DNA of 64,000 nucleotides from Ectobacillus ponti (lineage in GTDB: Bacteria > Bacillota > Bacilli > Bacillales > Bacillaceae_G). The notes beneath the pieces were generated by a model. It ran no database searches. It saw nothing but the letters and a program-made list of their open reading frames with translations, and was not told the DNA's origin. This document shows, piece after piece, positions 7,894-15,930 of the stretch. The stretch is from the NCBI RefSeq assembly GCF_024294785.1, contig NZ_JANCLT010000004.1, positions 299,925 through 363,924 on the forward strand. Reading direction: 5' to 3'. The first letter of the stretch is position 1; each line of letters begins with the position of its first letter. Made by a program: the position numbers and the translations under genes.

Positions 7894-8361
7894 ATGAGAT
7901 TTAAGACCATTGATGTGAAGCGGGATCGGGGGTTGATTGTACAGTTCCGCCGGGATTCCTATGTAGTCAGCTTTGGCAGTGACGAAGCCTTTGGCGATGA
8001 AGACGCGTATGTGAAGAGAATAGAAGAGCGTGCCCGCAGATTTCCTAAGGGACAAGTGCTTGTGGAAGAGGCTGGGGACACAATCGGCCAACTGGAGCTG
8101 CAGATTGTAGAGTATGAGGGCCGGGAGATTGGATATGTGAATCTGTACTACCTCGTCCCGGCATATCGTGGAAGGGGTGTGGGGAAACAGCTTGTAGAAT
8201 ATGCGGAGCGTTTTTTCCGCAAGCATCGTGTACAGGAATATCACCTGAGGGTGGCATCCACCAATGAAAGGGCCATTCGATTTTACATCAAGCATGGGAT
8301 GACAAAGCTCAAGGAAGAAGCAAGCGACAATCCCGTGTGGCGGATGCAAAAGCAGCTGTAG
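7894..8361 (+). CDS. GNAT N-acetyltransferase
   Basis: Encodes 155 residues; ATG follows GAGAGGCGACTGTAG. The acetyl-CoA binding motif A is YRGRGVGKQLVEYAE (about residues 90-105), preceded by the GYVNLYYLVP strand and followed by NERAIRFYIKHGM, the usual motif B region. The substrate cannot be read from sequence. It lies 41 bases after fosB on the same strand with no terminator between, so the two may share a transcript. Confidence 0.85.
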   Translation: MRFKTIDVKRDRGLIVQFRRDSYVVSFGSDEAFGDEDAYVKRIEERARRFPKGQVLVEEAGDTIGQLELQIVEYEGREIGYVNLYYLVPAYRGRGVGKQLVEYAERFFRKHRVQEYHLRVASTNERAIRFYIKHGMTKLKEEASDNPVWRMQKQL

Positions 8362-8433
8362 GAACAGAAAATATTCCTTGGCATCTCTGTTGATGGAAAT
8401 GGTACAATAAGGAAAATGGTATGGAGGAAGAGC

Positions 8434-8619
8434 ATGAAGCATATTTTGCCTCTTTTTTGTTTAGAAATGCTGACAGTGCTTCTGCTTGCCTACAGGGCAT
8501 ATACACGCTGGGAGTTTTCGCTTATTCTTTGTATCGGGCTTGTGGTGCTTGCTGTCGTGCTGCTTGTGGCGTTTCATAAGCAGTATGAGAAATGCAGGGA
8601 ACCCGAGGCTGGGAAGTAA
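8434..8619 (+). CDS. Small two-helix membrane protein
   Basis: Encodes 61 residues; ATG follows GGAGGAAG. Two hydrophobic helices (about 4-20 and 27-47) are followed by a charged tail ending CREPEAGK. I do not recognise the family. It lies 72 bases after the GNAT gene and 34 bases before the PPOX gene. Confidence 0.6.
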   Translation: MKHILPLFCLEMLTVLLLAYRAYTRWEFSLILCIGLVVLAVVLLVAFHKQYEKCREPEAGK

Positions 8620-8653
8620 TGCATCCGCCAAAGGGCGCTGAGGAGAGTGTGGG

Positions 8654-9292
8654 ATGAAACAAGATTGCCAGTTTACAAATCTGATTGAAACAGAAGCAGA
8701 GCTTCGCGATATGCTGGGCTACCCAAGTGAGCTTGTCGCCCGCAAGGTGATTGACCATTTGGATTCCAATTGTGAGGAGTTTATCTCCAAATCGCCATTT
8801 CTGGTCGTGGCCACGTCCGATGCCCACGGATTTTGTGATGTCTCGCCAAGGGGAGACGCACCTGGCTTTGTGCAGGTGCTGAGCGGAAAGCAGCTGCTGA
8901 TTCCGGAGCGGCCGGGCAATAAACGGATGGACACGCTGCGCAACATCTTGCAGAATCCGCAGGTGGGCCTGCTGTTTCTGATTCCGGGATTGGGGGAGAC
9001 GCTGCGGGTGAACGGCAAAGCGGTGCTGGTGAAGGACGAGGCATTGCTTGAGAGCATGGCGGTGCAGGGCAAGAAGCCGCTGCTGGGAATTGGTGTGGAA
9101 GTGGAAGAGTGCTTCATTCACTGTGCCAAGGCGTTCAAGCGCTCAAAGCTGTGGGAGCCGAAAGAATGGAACAGCCGGGAAAAGCTTCCATCAGCAGCCA
9201 AAATCCTTTTTGAACATGCAAAGCTGCCGAACACGAGTCGGGAGTCCATCCAGGAGCGGCTGGAGGAGAGCTATACACAGCGCCTCTACTAA
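8654..9292 (+). CDS. PPOX-type flavoprotein, MSMEG_1061-like
   Basis: Encodes 212 residues with the split-barrel fold of pyridoxamine-5'-phosphate-oxidase-related proteins. Markers are PFLVVATSDAHGFCDVSPRGD (residues about 48-68), a phosphate/FMN-contact stretch with IPERPGNKRMDTLRN, and VGLLFLIPGLGETLRVNG. The last block is characteristic of the MSMEG_1061 subgroup of FMN-dependent proteins. The physiological substrate is unknown. ATG at 8654 is preceded by GAGGAGAGTGTGGG. A GNAT gene follows after 25 bases. Confidence 0.82.
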   Translation: MKQDCQFTNLIETEAELRDMLGYPSELVARKVIDHLDSNCEEFISKSPFLVVATSDAHGFCDVSPRGDAPGFVQVLSGKQLLIPERPGNKRMDTLRNILQNPQVGLLFLIPGLGETLRVNGKAVLVKDEALLESMAVQGKKPLLGIGVEVEECFIHCAKAFKRSKLWEPKEWNSREKLPSAAKILFEHAKLPNTSRESIQERLEESYTQRLY

Positions 9293-9317
9293 CGGAGACG
9301 TAAAAGGGAGACAGAGA

Positions 9318-9779
9318 ATGTATGAGATTAGGATAAAAGAAATTACCAGGGATAACTGGGAAGAGGCCCTTAAGCTATCAGTGCATGAAGACCAAAAACC
9401 CTTTGTTCCCAGTATTGCGGAATCCCTTGCCTTTGCTTACATCAAACCATGGGATAAGGCTTTGGATCCTTACGTTTTATACGAATCCAATCAAATCATT
9501 GGAGCTTTTTATCTGACCTATACGCCAAACAGCGAAGAGAACTATTGGATTGGTGGATTTCAAGTTGATAAAAGGCTGCAAGGAAAAGGATACGGAAAGC
9601 AATCCTTCAAGAAGATCATTGAATTTATACAAGAGAAGCATCCTGCTTGCAAGGTTATATCATTAACAGTAGAAAAAGAGAATGAACAGGCCATTGGCTT
9701 GTATGAAAAGATGGGATTTGTAAGCTGGGATCAAGAAAACAGATATGGGGAGCACATATACAGGCTGAAGGTTAGATGA
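9318..9779 (+). CDS. GNAT acetyltransferase, diamine/spermidine type
   Basis: Encodes 153 residues; ATG follows AAAGGGAGACAGAGA. The longer frame from 9048 overlaps the previous gene and has no start signal. Motif A is LQGKGYGKQSFKKII (about 91-105) and motif B NEQAIGLYEKMGF. The N-terminal KEITRDNWEEALKLSVHEDQ pattern, with an aromatic-rich polyamine-site region, recalls the PaiA/BltD group that acetylates spermidine or other diamines. Composition is more AT-rich than its left neighbours. The exact substrate is inference. Confidence 0.8.
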   Translation: MYEIRIKEITRDNWEEALKLSVHEDQKPFVPSIAESLAFAYIKPWDKALDPYVLYESNQIIGAFYLTYTPNSEENYWIGGFQVDKRLQGKGYGKQSFKKIIEFIQEKHPACKVISLTVEKENEQAIGLYEKMGFVSWDQENRYGEHIYRLKVR

Positions 9780-10284
9780 CCTATGCATCATATCAACTTT
9801 GTTCTGACAGGATAAAGAGCAAAAAATGAAAGGGAATGAGCCGTTCTCTTGCTGTCTGTACGTTTTACCACTTGGGAGGTTCCCTTTTCCCCTTCTTCTT
9901 ACGTTGCGGCGGGCCTGCTCTGGTCCATCGCAGCGTTTTTTTTGTGGGCAACAGAAAAAGTCCCTTGTCTAATATGTAATTTCCAGGTCATTACAGTAAA
10001 CCGCGGTGAAATTTGTAATGCTGTTTCTTTTATGTAGAAGGGGAAGGCTGAATACAAAAGGAATTTACAATTTAAAATCTTTTAATCTTTTTATTTGATT
10101 TTATTGATATTATAGATGTATAATTAGGTATAACGCTGAAACCTATGGGGGATTTTCGCTTTTTACAGCAGGGGTTTTAAGGTTTTGGCTGTTTGTTGCT
10201 TTATACGGTTTACACTACAATACCAGTAAGCAGCACACATTAAGGCAACTATTTGCCGACGAGAAGAAAGGGGATAAAAGTTAT
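9780..10284 (+). other. Intergenic stretch without a convincing gene
   Basis: A 62-codon frame at 9849-10037 has no ribosome-binding site and no recognisable content. From about 10060 the DNA is very AT-rich. Around 10138-10185 AAACCT and AGGTTT arms enclose a G-rich and T-rich loop, which could be part of a structured leader for the small gene at 10285. No promoter could be assigned with confidence. Confidence 0.5.
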
Positions 10285-10494
10285 ATGTCGCCAGATCACA
10301 TGATTTTTGAGAGTTTATGCCGCCAGTATGTGGGGAATCGGGTGGAAGTTTTAACCGGTGAACCGGAGGATATGAGAATGTACGAGGGGATATGGATTGG
10401 AAAAAATGATACAGGCATGTTTATTAAACCCGATAATCAAAGAATTATGTATATAGAATTCGATGATATCGCAGTTCTTCAGTTGGCAGTGTAA
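10285..10494 (+). CDS. Small acidic protein of unknown function
   Basis: Encodes 69 residues; ATG lies 11 bases after AAAGGGG. The central part (VGNRVEVLTGEPED, then GIWIGKNDTGMFIKP, then IMYIEFDDIAVLQ) alternates strand-forming stretches like a small beta-barrel, loosely Sm-like. I do not recognise a family. It is preceded by a 500-base AT-rich leader region and followed by about 130 bases and then a strong terminator. Confidence 0.6.
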   Translation: MSPDHMIFESLCRQYVGNRVEVLTGEPEDMRMYEGIWIGKNDTGMFIKPDNQRIMYIEFDDIAVLQLAV

Positions 10495-10621
10495 AGAGAG
10501 TTGCCGGCAGTGGTAATCCTTTTACATTGTGTTACGAATCCACGGAGACTCCTGTGGAAAATAAAGTAGATTAGGACTCTGGGCTACGGGAAACGATGTT
10601 CTCGAAAACAGCCTGACTTGT

Positions 10622-10662
10622 AAAGAGCATTTCCTTGTAGTGGGGAATGCTCTTTGTTTTTT
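10622..10662 (+). terminator. Strong intrinsic terminator
   Basis: AAAGAGCATTTCC and GGGGAATGCTCTTT form a stem of about 13 bp followed by GTTTTTTG. It ends the transcript of the 69-codon gene, leaving a 3' untranslated region of about 130 bases that itself contains a small dyad (CCACGGAG..CTCCTGTGG near 10540-10557). Confidence 0.85.
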
Positions 10663-10744
10663 GTCTGAAATTATTACTTGTTATCTATAAAAATATATTT
10701 CTAATCAGTAATGATTTATTGTAAAACAATAAAAGGTGTTTTTT

Positions 10745-10951
10745 ATGAAGCGGGAGTCCACATTGTTTTTAAAAATGGCTGTCCTTCTTATTGGAACTCC
10801 AGTTCTTTCTTTGTGTCTATTTGGTTTAATCAGGTTGACTAATCAGCCAGTCAATCCAGACTATGCTTATATGCTGTATCCCATCTTGATTGTTATGTAC
10901 GTGTCAGCAGCACCGTTTTTCGTAGCGTTGTATCAGGCTTTCGAGCTTTAA
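10745..10951 (+). pseudogene. Truncated DUF2975 (YoaS-like) membrane protein
   Basis: The 68 codons match the N-terminal 40% of DUF2975/YoaS proteins, which are normally about 160 residues with four helices: KRESTLFLKMAVLLIGTPVL, then the second helix ending FVALYQAFEL. Family members continue after YQAF-L with LSYID; here a stop follows at once, and the next bases show no continuation in any frame. AAAGGTG precedes the ATG. The usual partner, a small HTH regulator directly downstream, is also absent. A deletion probably removed the 3' part of this gene and its partner. Confidence 0.65.
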
Positions 10952-11039
10952 GGAAGAATGGAGATCTTGTAACAGGAAGAATGTTTTGCTGCGGGATTTG
11001 CCAATCACTGAAGCTATGATAACAGGGGATGGGGACTAT

Positions 11040-11342
11040 ATGAAGCGTATTCTGACGGCAGCTCTTGCGGGAAGCCTGCTTTTAGCCGGCTGCAGCAGCT
11101 CCAAAGTGCAATCTAAGCCGGAAACAAAGATCACCGTGGAGAATGTCAGCAAAATTAAAAAGGGCATGACTTATGAGGAAGTAAAGACCATTCTCGGTCC
11201 GGAAAGCAAGATAATTGAAAAAAACGAAGAGCGCAAGGCGGGCATCTATGGGTGGGACGGACCAAATAAGGGTGTGTTTGTTATTATTTCGTTTGCTGAA
11301 AATAAGGTCCTGATGATTCAGCAGCAGGGCCTGGCAAGTTAA
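11040..11342 (+). CDS. BLIP/SmpA-like lipoprotein
   Basis: Encodes 100 residues; ATG follows AGGGGATGGGGAC. A lipoprotein signal with lipobox LAGC (Cys about residue 18) is followed by a short linker and one domain beginning VSKIKKGMTYEEVKTILG, the hallmark of the SmpA/BLIP fold (helix-helix-strand). Such proteins are exported, lipid-anchored and usually bind other proteins. The binding partner is unknown. A palindrome (AGTTAAAC..GTTTAACT) overlaps the stop and may act as a weak terminator before thyA. Confidence 0.78.
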   Translation: MKRILTAALAGSLLLAGCSSSKVQSKPETKITVENVSKIKKGMTYEEVKTILGPESKIIEKNEERKAGIYGWDGPNKGVFVIISFAENKVLMIQQQGLAS

Positions 11343-11430
11343 ACGTTTCGTTTAACTCCTTATAGCCTAGCTCCTAGTCCATAAGTTATGATAGGATAGA
11401 GCAATTTTTGGCTACAAGGAGGAGACAATA

Positions 11431-12384
11431 ATGCATGGAGAACAAGCATATTTAGATATGTGCCGCCACATTTTGGAAAATGGCACGAAAAAGGAGGACC
11501 GGACCGGGACAGGCACCTTGTCTGTGTTTGGCTATCAGATGCGGTTTGATTTGCAAAAGGGATTTCCTCTCTTGACAACAAAGCGGGTGCCGTTCCGTCT
11601 CATCGTGAGCGAGCTGCTTTGGTTTTTAAAAGGAGACACCAATATCCGTTATCTATTGCAGCATAACAATAATATTTGGAATGAGTGGGCTTTTAAGAAA
11701 TGGGTGGAGAGCCCGGATTATACAGGGCCTGATATGACCGACTTCGGCCGGCGCAGCCAGCAGGATGAGGAATTTGGCAAGGTGTATGAGGAGCAACTGG
11801 AGCTGTTCAAGCAGCGCATGTTGGAGGATGGCGAGTTTGCCCGGGTGTACGGCGAGCTGGGTCCGGTGTACGGCAAGCAATGGCGGGACTGGCAGACAAC
11901 GCGCGGGGAAAGCATTGACCAAATACGCGATGTCATCGCGCAAATTAAGCGGAATCCGGATTCCCGCCGTCTCATTGTCTCAGCCTGGAATCCGGAGTTT
12001 GTGGCAGATATGGCGCTGCCGCCGTGCCACACGATGTTTCAGTTTTACGTGGCGGACGGGAAGCTGTCCTGCCAGCTGTATCAGCGCAGCGGAGATACGT
12101 TTCTTGGCATTCCGTTCAATATCGCCAGCTATGCGCTGCTGACGCATCTGATTGCACATGAATGCGGGCTGGCGGTTGGCGAATTTATCCATACGTCCGG
12201 AGATGCGCATATTTATGTGAACCACCTCGAGCAGGTGCAGGAGCAGCTGAATCGCGAGCCGCGTCCGTTGCCGTCCCTTCAGCTGAATGCCGGCAAGCAA
12301 AGTGTGTTCGAGTTTGATGTGGAGGACATTCAGCTGATCGGCTATGATCCGCATCCAACGATTAAGGCACCGGTTGCGGTGTGA
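11431..12384 (+). CDS. thyA: Thymidylate synthase
   Basis: Encodes 317 residues. Makes dTMP from dUMP and methylene-tetrahydrofolate. Visible motifs are [13 protein letters not shown] (phosphate-binding Arg), [10 protein letters not shown], the active-site Cys in [12 protein letters not shown] (about residue 194), and [23 protein letters not shown] follows AAGGAGGAGAC. Length is that of the long ThyA form found in the Bacillus cereus group, longer than the E. coli enzyme by an insertion around residues 85-130. dfrA lies 12 bases downstream and regenerates tetrahydrofolate from the dihydrofolate this enzyme makes, so the two form an operon. Confidence 0.97.
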   Translation: MHGEQAYLDMCRHILENGTKKEDRTGTGTLSVFGYQMRFDLQKGFPLLTTKRVPFRLIVSELLWFLKGDTNIRYLLQHNNNIWNEWAFKKWVESPDYTGPDMTDFGRRSQQDEEFGKVYEEQLELFKQRMLEDGEFARVYGELGPVYGKQWRDWQTTRGESIDQIRDVIAQIKRNPDSRRLIVSAWNPEFVADMALPPCHTMFQFYVADGKLSCQLYQRSGDTFLGIPFNIASYALLTHLIAHECGLAVGEFIHTSGDAHIYVNHLEQVQEQLNREPRPLPSLQLNAGKQSVFEFDVEDIQLIGYDPHPTIKAPVAV

Positions 12385-12396
12385 GGAGGGGTACAG

Positions 12397-12867
12397 ATGA
12401 TTTCGATGATTGCAGCAATGGACGAGAATAATCTCATCGGCCGAAACAATGCATTGCCCTGGCATCTGCCGGCGGATTTGGCCCATTTCAAGCGTGTTAC
12501 CACAGGACACACGATTGTGATGGGGCGGAACACCTTCGCATCCATCGGCAGGCCGCTGCCCAACCGGAGAAACATGGTGTTAACGCGTGATCCTGCGTTT
12601 CAGGCTGAGGGCTGTGAAGTGATTCATTCCCTGCAGGATATCCCGCAGGAGGAAGAGGTGTTCATTATCGGCGGAGCAAAGGTATATGAGCAGGCCATTT
12701 CATTTGCAGACCGTTTATATATTACCCGCATTCATGAAACATTTTCGGGGGACACATACTTTCCGGCCATCGACTCTGCGGAATGGGAGCTTGTATCCTG
12801 CGAGGCAGGGCAGACGGATGAACGCAACGTGTATGCACACGATTTTCTCCTTTATAAGAGAAAATAA
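12397..12867 (+). CDS. dfrA: Dihydrofolate reductase
   Basis: Encodes 156 residues. Reduces dihydrofolate to tetrahydrofolate with NADPH. Signature parts are MIAAMDENNLIGRNNALPWHLPADL (split here only as start and end of one block), the catalytic Asp in PADLAHFK, VMGRNTFASIGRPLPNR, and FIIGGAKVYEQ for NADPH binding. ATG follows GAGGAGGGG. Co-transcribed with thyA, as in many Bacillaceae. Confidence 0.96.
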   Translation: MISMIAAMDENNLIGRNNALPWHLPADLAHFKRVTTGHTIVMGRNTFASIGRPLPNRRNMVLTRDPAFQAEGCEVIHSLQDIPQEEEVFIIGGAKVYEQAISFADRLYITRIHETFSGDTYFPAIDSAEWELVSCEAGQTDERNVYAHDFLLYKRK

Positions 12868-12921
12868 AAAGACAGCCCGCAGGGGCAAGTAGTGCCATTT
12901 CGGTGAAGAAGCATACGAATG

Positions 12922-12956
12922 AAGAGACCAAATCGCATCATGATTTGGTCTCTTAT
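12922..12956 (+). terminator. Terminator of thyA-dfrA
   Basis: AAGAGACCAAATC (12922-12934) and GATTTGGTCTCTT (12942-12954) form a perfect 13-bp stem followed by ATTAT. The T-run is short, but the stem is strong and well placed. Confidence 0.75.
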
Positions 12957-13057
12957 TATGCATTTCTATCTGGAGTCTTGGGATTTCAGATAAAAATATA
13001 AAGGGAAGTGTTGGCTTCTGTGGAATACATTTCAATAAACGAAATAGGGAGATTTGA

Positions 13058-13672
13058 ATGATTAAAGCCAATAACGAAGTACAAGTAAATGCAGAATTCA
13101 GTTTGAAGCAAATCACACCAATCATGTCAGTATTTTCACTTATCCTCGCGGTTTTAATATTTGTTTTTATTCAGATAGGCCTGATACCAATGCAAGCTTA
13201 TTTTTCCTTCAATGATCCTTCTATCCTAGTTGTAAGCACTATTGCTGCATCTATCGGATTCATTATACTTAGCAGTTTGTTAGCGATGCTGATGCCCGCA
13301 AATCTGATTGATGATACAAATAAGACATTTCAAAATGAAACTCTAGTAACGATTGTGATTGGAATGCTTGTAATCGTATTGTTTGAAGAATTATTGTACA
13401 GAGGTATGATCCAGAACGGAATATTCCTTGTTTTTAAGAATGAATGGGCTGCAATAGCTGCTACAACTCTGTTATTTGTCTTTGCTCATAAGAGATATTT
13501 TAAAAAGCCTTTCATGCTGCTGAATATAGCTTTCCCCGGCCTGCTGCTTTGTTGGATCTATTTTTATACAGATAATATCATCGTTCCGTTTACCATTCAC
13601 TATATAATGAACACAGCCACAACATTATTGTTCAAATATAATGTAATAAGGTTAAGAGGGAACGATTATTAA
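13058..13672 (+). CDS. CPBP-family intramembrane protease
   Basis: Encodes 204 residues with about six membrane helices. The metal/active-site motifs of the CPBP (Abi) family are present: EELLYRG (Glu-Glu...Arg), FVFAHKRY (His), and HYIMN (His...Asn). The family includes type II CAAX prenyl endopeptidases and bacteriocin self-immunity proteins. Composition is clearly more AT-rich than thyA-dfrA and the tat genes, so it may be a recent insertion. AATAGGGAG precedes the ATG. The target is unknown. Confidence 0.8.
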   Translation: MIKANNEVQVNAEFSLKQITPIMSVFSLILAVLIFVFIQIGLIPMQAYFSFNDPSILVVSTIAASIGFIILSSLLAMLMPANLIDDTNKTFQNETLVTIVIGMLVIVLFEELLYRGMIQNGIFLVFKNEWAAIAATTLLFVFAHKRYFKKPFMLLNIAFPGLLLCWIYFYTDNIIVPFTIHYIMNTATTLLFKYNVIRLRGNDY

Positions 13673-13680
13673 AAAGAGTA

Positions 13681-13713
13681 AAGCAACTGATATGCGAAAT
13701 CAGTTGCTTCTTT
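13681..13713 (+). terminator. Bidirectional terminator
   Basis: AAGCAACTGAT and ATCAGTTGCTT form an 11-bp perfect stem, with CTTTT on the right and A-rich DNA on the left. It lies between the convergent CPBP gene and the LprI-like gene and can serve both. Confidence 0.75.
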
Positions 13714-13756
13714 TGCCATGCTGTCCGCCCGGTTCTTCCATTCAGAACGGAGGGTG

Positions 13757-14902
13757 TTATAGCATATATGTATGGACAAGCTCGAAGCAGTGCTTCTTTG
13801 TCCATTCCATGAGGCTCTCGACCTTCACGAACCGGGATAGCGAGCCGCCGCCCTCCTCATCATATTTTGCCTGGGCTGCAGTGTCCCTGTCGGCAATCCA
13901 TTGCCGCTGCTTGTTTCTCAGCTCCTCCATTTGGGAGGGGGAGAGCTGGGTCTTCAAAGTGCTGTAAATATCATTTAGCGCGGTATCCCAAAGCTCCAGA
14001 TTGCCGGCGCACATCTCGAGCCGCTGTACTTCATTCATGGCGTTGGCCGTGTTCTGTTCCTTTTCTTCCAATTTGGCAAGCTGGGCCAGGTACTCTGTTT
14101 TACTTTTTGCCTGCTGCTTTGCCGGAGCTGCCTTTGTATGTTGTTCTGCGGCAGCAGGCGCTGCTGCCTGCTGTTGCTCCTCAAAGTCATATACAAGTTG
14201 TGTATCCCTTGAGCTGATGGCCGCCATCCGATTGCTGGAAGCGCTCTGCATTTGAAATACATACGCTGTGCCGCCGGCCGATTTCGAAGTATACTCTCTG
14301 ACAAATGCGGGCTGCTCAGCGTCGCTCGCCAGCAGCTTTGCGGCTTCTTCCTTTGTCAACTTGATGTCTTGGCCGCTTAGAGATTGTTTGTCCCACTGCT
14401 TCATCTTCCAGCGTCCCTGTTCTTTTGCCAGGATGAACTTCCACATGCTTCCCGTATTGGACAATTCAATGGCCGGGTCCAATGCGGAAATGGACAGCTC
14501 ATCTCTCTTCGCTTGCTCAAAGCGGAAGCGGACGCGGTCATTGAGCTTCGGCTCAAAGGAAGCGTCGCATTCACAATAAAACTGGGAGACAAGCTGCTTT
14601 AGTGTAGAATCGGCAAAGTCTTCCGTGACATACGGCAGCAGCTTGGGCTTTATTACGGCAAAGTCTGCGGGCTTCGCCGGACTCCAGCCATTCTCTGCCC
14701 CTGATGCTTGGAGTGTATGAAAAATGGAAGTGAGATTCGCGTGTACGATACTTTGCACTTCCGCAGCGCTCAGTTTTTGGACCTCCTCTTGTTTGTCAGC
14801 TTTTGCTGTCACGCTCTTCGTCTCGCTTTTGGAGCAAGAAGTCGCGCTTGCGGCTGCTCCTGTAAGGAGAAGAAGCACGCTCAAGCTTTTGAACCATTTC
14901 AA
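13757..14902 (-). CDS. Exported lipoprotein with C-terminal LprI-like (DUF1311) domain
   Basis: Encodes 381 residues. The chosen TTG start follows AGGGGGAATTCAT; a start 11 codons earlier has no ribosome-binding site. A lipoprotein-type signal (LKWFKSLSVLLLLTG ... SATSC) is followed by a domain of unknown type (about 35-220), an Ala/Gln-rich linker (about 240-270), and a C-terminal DUF1311/LprI domain (about 275-360) with two Cys (EMCAGNLELWD, KKHCFEL) and the block LNDIYSTLKTQLSPSQ. LprI-type domains inhibit lysozyme in mycobacteria; that role here is inference. The linker's repeats are low-complexity. Confidence 0.75.
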   Translation of the reverse strand: MKWFKSLSVLLLLTGAAASATSCSKSETKSVTAKADKQEEVQKLSAAEVQSIVHANLTSIFHTLQASGAENGWSPAKPADFAVIKPKLLPYVTEDFADSTLKQLVSQFYCECDASFEPKLNDRVRFRFEQAKRDELSISALDPAIELSNTGSMWKFILAKEQGRWKMKQWDKQSLSGQDIKLTKEEAAKLLASDAEQPAFVREYTSKSAGGTAYVFQMQSASSNRMAAISSRDTQLVYDFEEQQQAAAPAAAEQHTKAAPAKQQAKSKTEYLAQLAKLEEKEQNTANAMNEVQRLEMCAGNLELWDTALNDIYSTLKTQLSPSQMEELRNKQRQWIADRDTAAQAKYDEEGGGSLSRFVKVESLMEWTKKHCFELVHTYML

Positions 14903-15043
14903 ATGAATTCCCCCTGTCTGTACATTACGATGCAATAATGATTGTATTAGGAAACTTTTGGGTTTTCTAGTATTTTAGTAAAATAATTTCCGGAGAAGGG
15001 GGGAGAGCCACGGAAGGCCAAGCCGGCAGTCCAAGAAAAGGTA

Positions 15044-15072
15044 TTCTTTTTCTCAGGCTTGTCTTGTATAAT
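15044..15072 (+). promoter_or_regulatory. SigA-type promoter of the acyltransferase gene
   Basis: TTCTTT (15044-15049), 17 bases, TATAAT (15067-15072). Transcription from here would start near 15079, which rules out upstream in-frame start codons at 15059 and 15071. Confidence 0.6.
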
Positions 15073-15127
15073 GAAAAGGCACGCACAGGATGGTGCGGCT
15101 TATTTTGGAAAGATGGGGGCTATACAT

Positions 15128-15841
15128 ATGCTTCGGACTATTTACACAGCAGTGTGTTTAATTTTTCTTGTGCTGGGGACAGTTCCGTCCCTGCTCAGAA
15201 TGCAGAGACTGAAGGGGAAGGTGTCACCGCAGGAATTCGACCGCCTTGTCCACCGGACTCCGCATTGGTTCGGCCGCGGCATGCTTGGTTTGACCGGATC
15301 GCAGGTGGAGGTGCGCGGGCTTGAAAACATGCCGAAGGATCAGGCAGTTCTCATTGTCGGCAACCACCAGAGCAACTTTGATATTCCGCTTCTGATGGGA
15401 TACCTGGAGAAGCCGATCGGGTTTGTGGCGAAAGCCGAGCTGAAAAAAATTCCGATTGCAAGCACATGGATTGGTCTGATGAATGGCATATTCATGAACC
15501 GCAGTGACCGCCGCCAATCCCTGCAGGCAATCAAGGACGGCATTGAAGCCCTGAAGCAGGGCCACTCTCTTGTCATTTTCCCGGAAGGCACCCGCAGTAA
15601 AAGTAAGGAAATGGGAGAGTTTAAGACGGGCAGCCTGAGCCTTGCAGTAAAATCAGGCGTGCCAATTGTGCCTGTCACCGTAAACGGCACGTACAACATC
15701 CTGGAGGCGAACGGCAACCGCGTTCGTCCGGCGAAGGTTGTGCTCACGGTATCAAAGCCTGTCTATGCTGAAGAGTATCAAACTATGGATTCAAAAGCAC
15801 TGACCCAGCATGTGCAGGAAATCATTGCGTCCAAATTGTAA
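15128..15841 (+). CDS. plsC: 1-acyl-sn-glycerol-3-phosphate acyltransferase
   Basis: Encodes 237 residues. Acylates lysophosphatidic acid to phosphatidic acid in membrane lipid synthesis. Motifs of the glycerol-phosphate acyltransferase family are in order: NHQSNFD (HX4D, about 85-91), the GIFMNRSDR block, FPEGTRSKS (about 155-163), and VPIVPVTVNGT. One N-terminal membrane helix is visible (TAVCLIFLVLGTV). ATG at 15128 follows a weak GGGGG site; an ATG at 15113 would add five residues. Monocistronic from its own promoter. Confidence 0.85.
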   Translation: MLRTIYTAVCLIFLVLGTVPSLLRMQRLKGKVSPQEFDRLVHRTPHWFGRGMLGLTGSQVEVRGLENMPKDQAVLIVGNHQSNFDIPLLMGYLEKPIGFVAKAELKKIPIASTWIGLMNGIFMNRSDRRQSLQAIKDGIEALKQGHSLVIFPEGTRSKSKEMGEFKTGSLSLAVKSGVPIVPVTVNGTYNILEANGNRVRPAKVVLTVSKPVYAEEYQTMDSKALTQHVQEIIASKL

Positions 15842-15930
15842 AGCTCCGGTCCGCCGGAGTTTTTTCTATGTCTTGCCACCATAGGAAATGTGTTATGATA
15901 AAGGCGATTGCAGAGAAAGGAGTGAGCCGC

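Noticed and set aside
9849-10037. 62-codon plus-strand frame
   Set aside because: No ribosome-binding site, no domain, and mixed hydrophobic/Cys content typical of chance frames.
12868-13057. Possible small RNA or attachment site after dfrA
   Set aside because: The 13-bp dyad is fully explained as the thyA-dfrA terminator.
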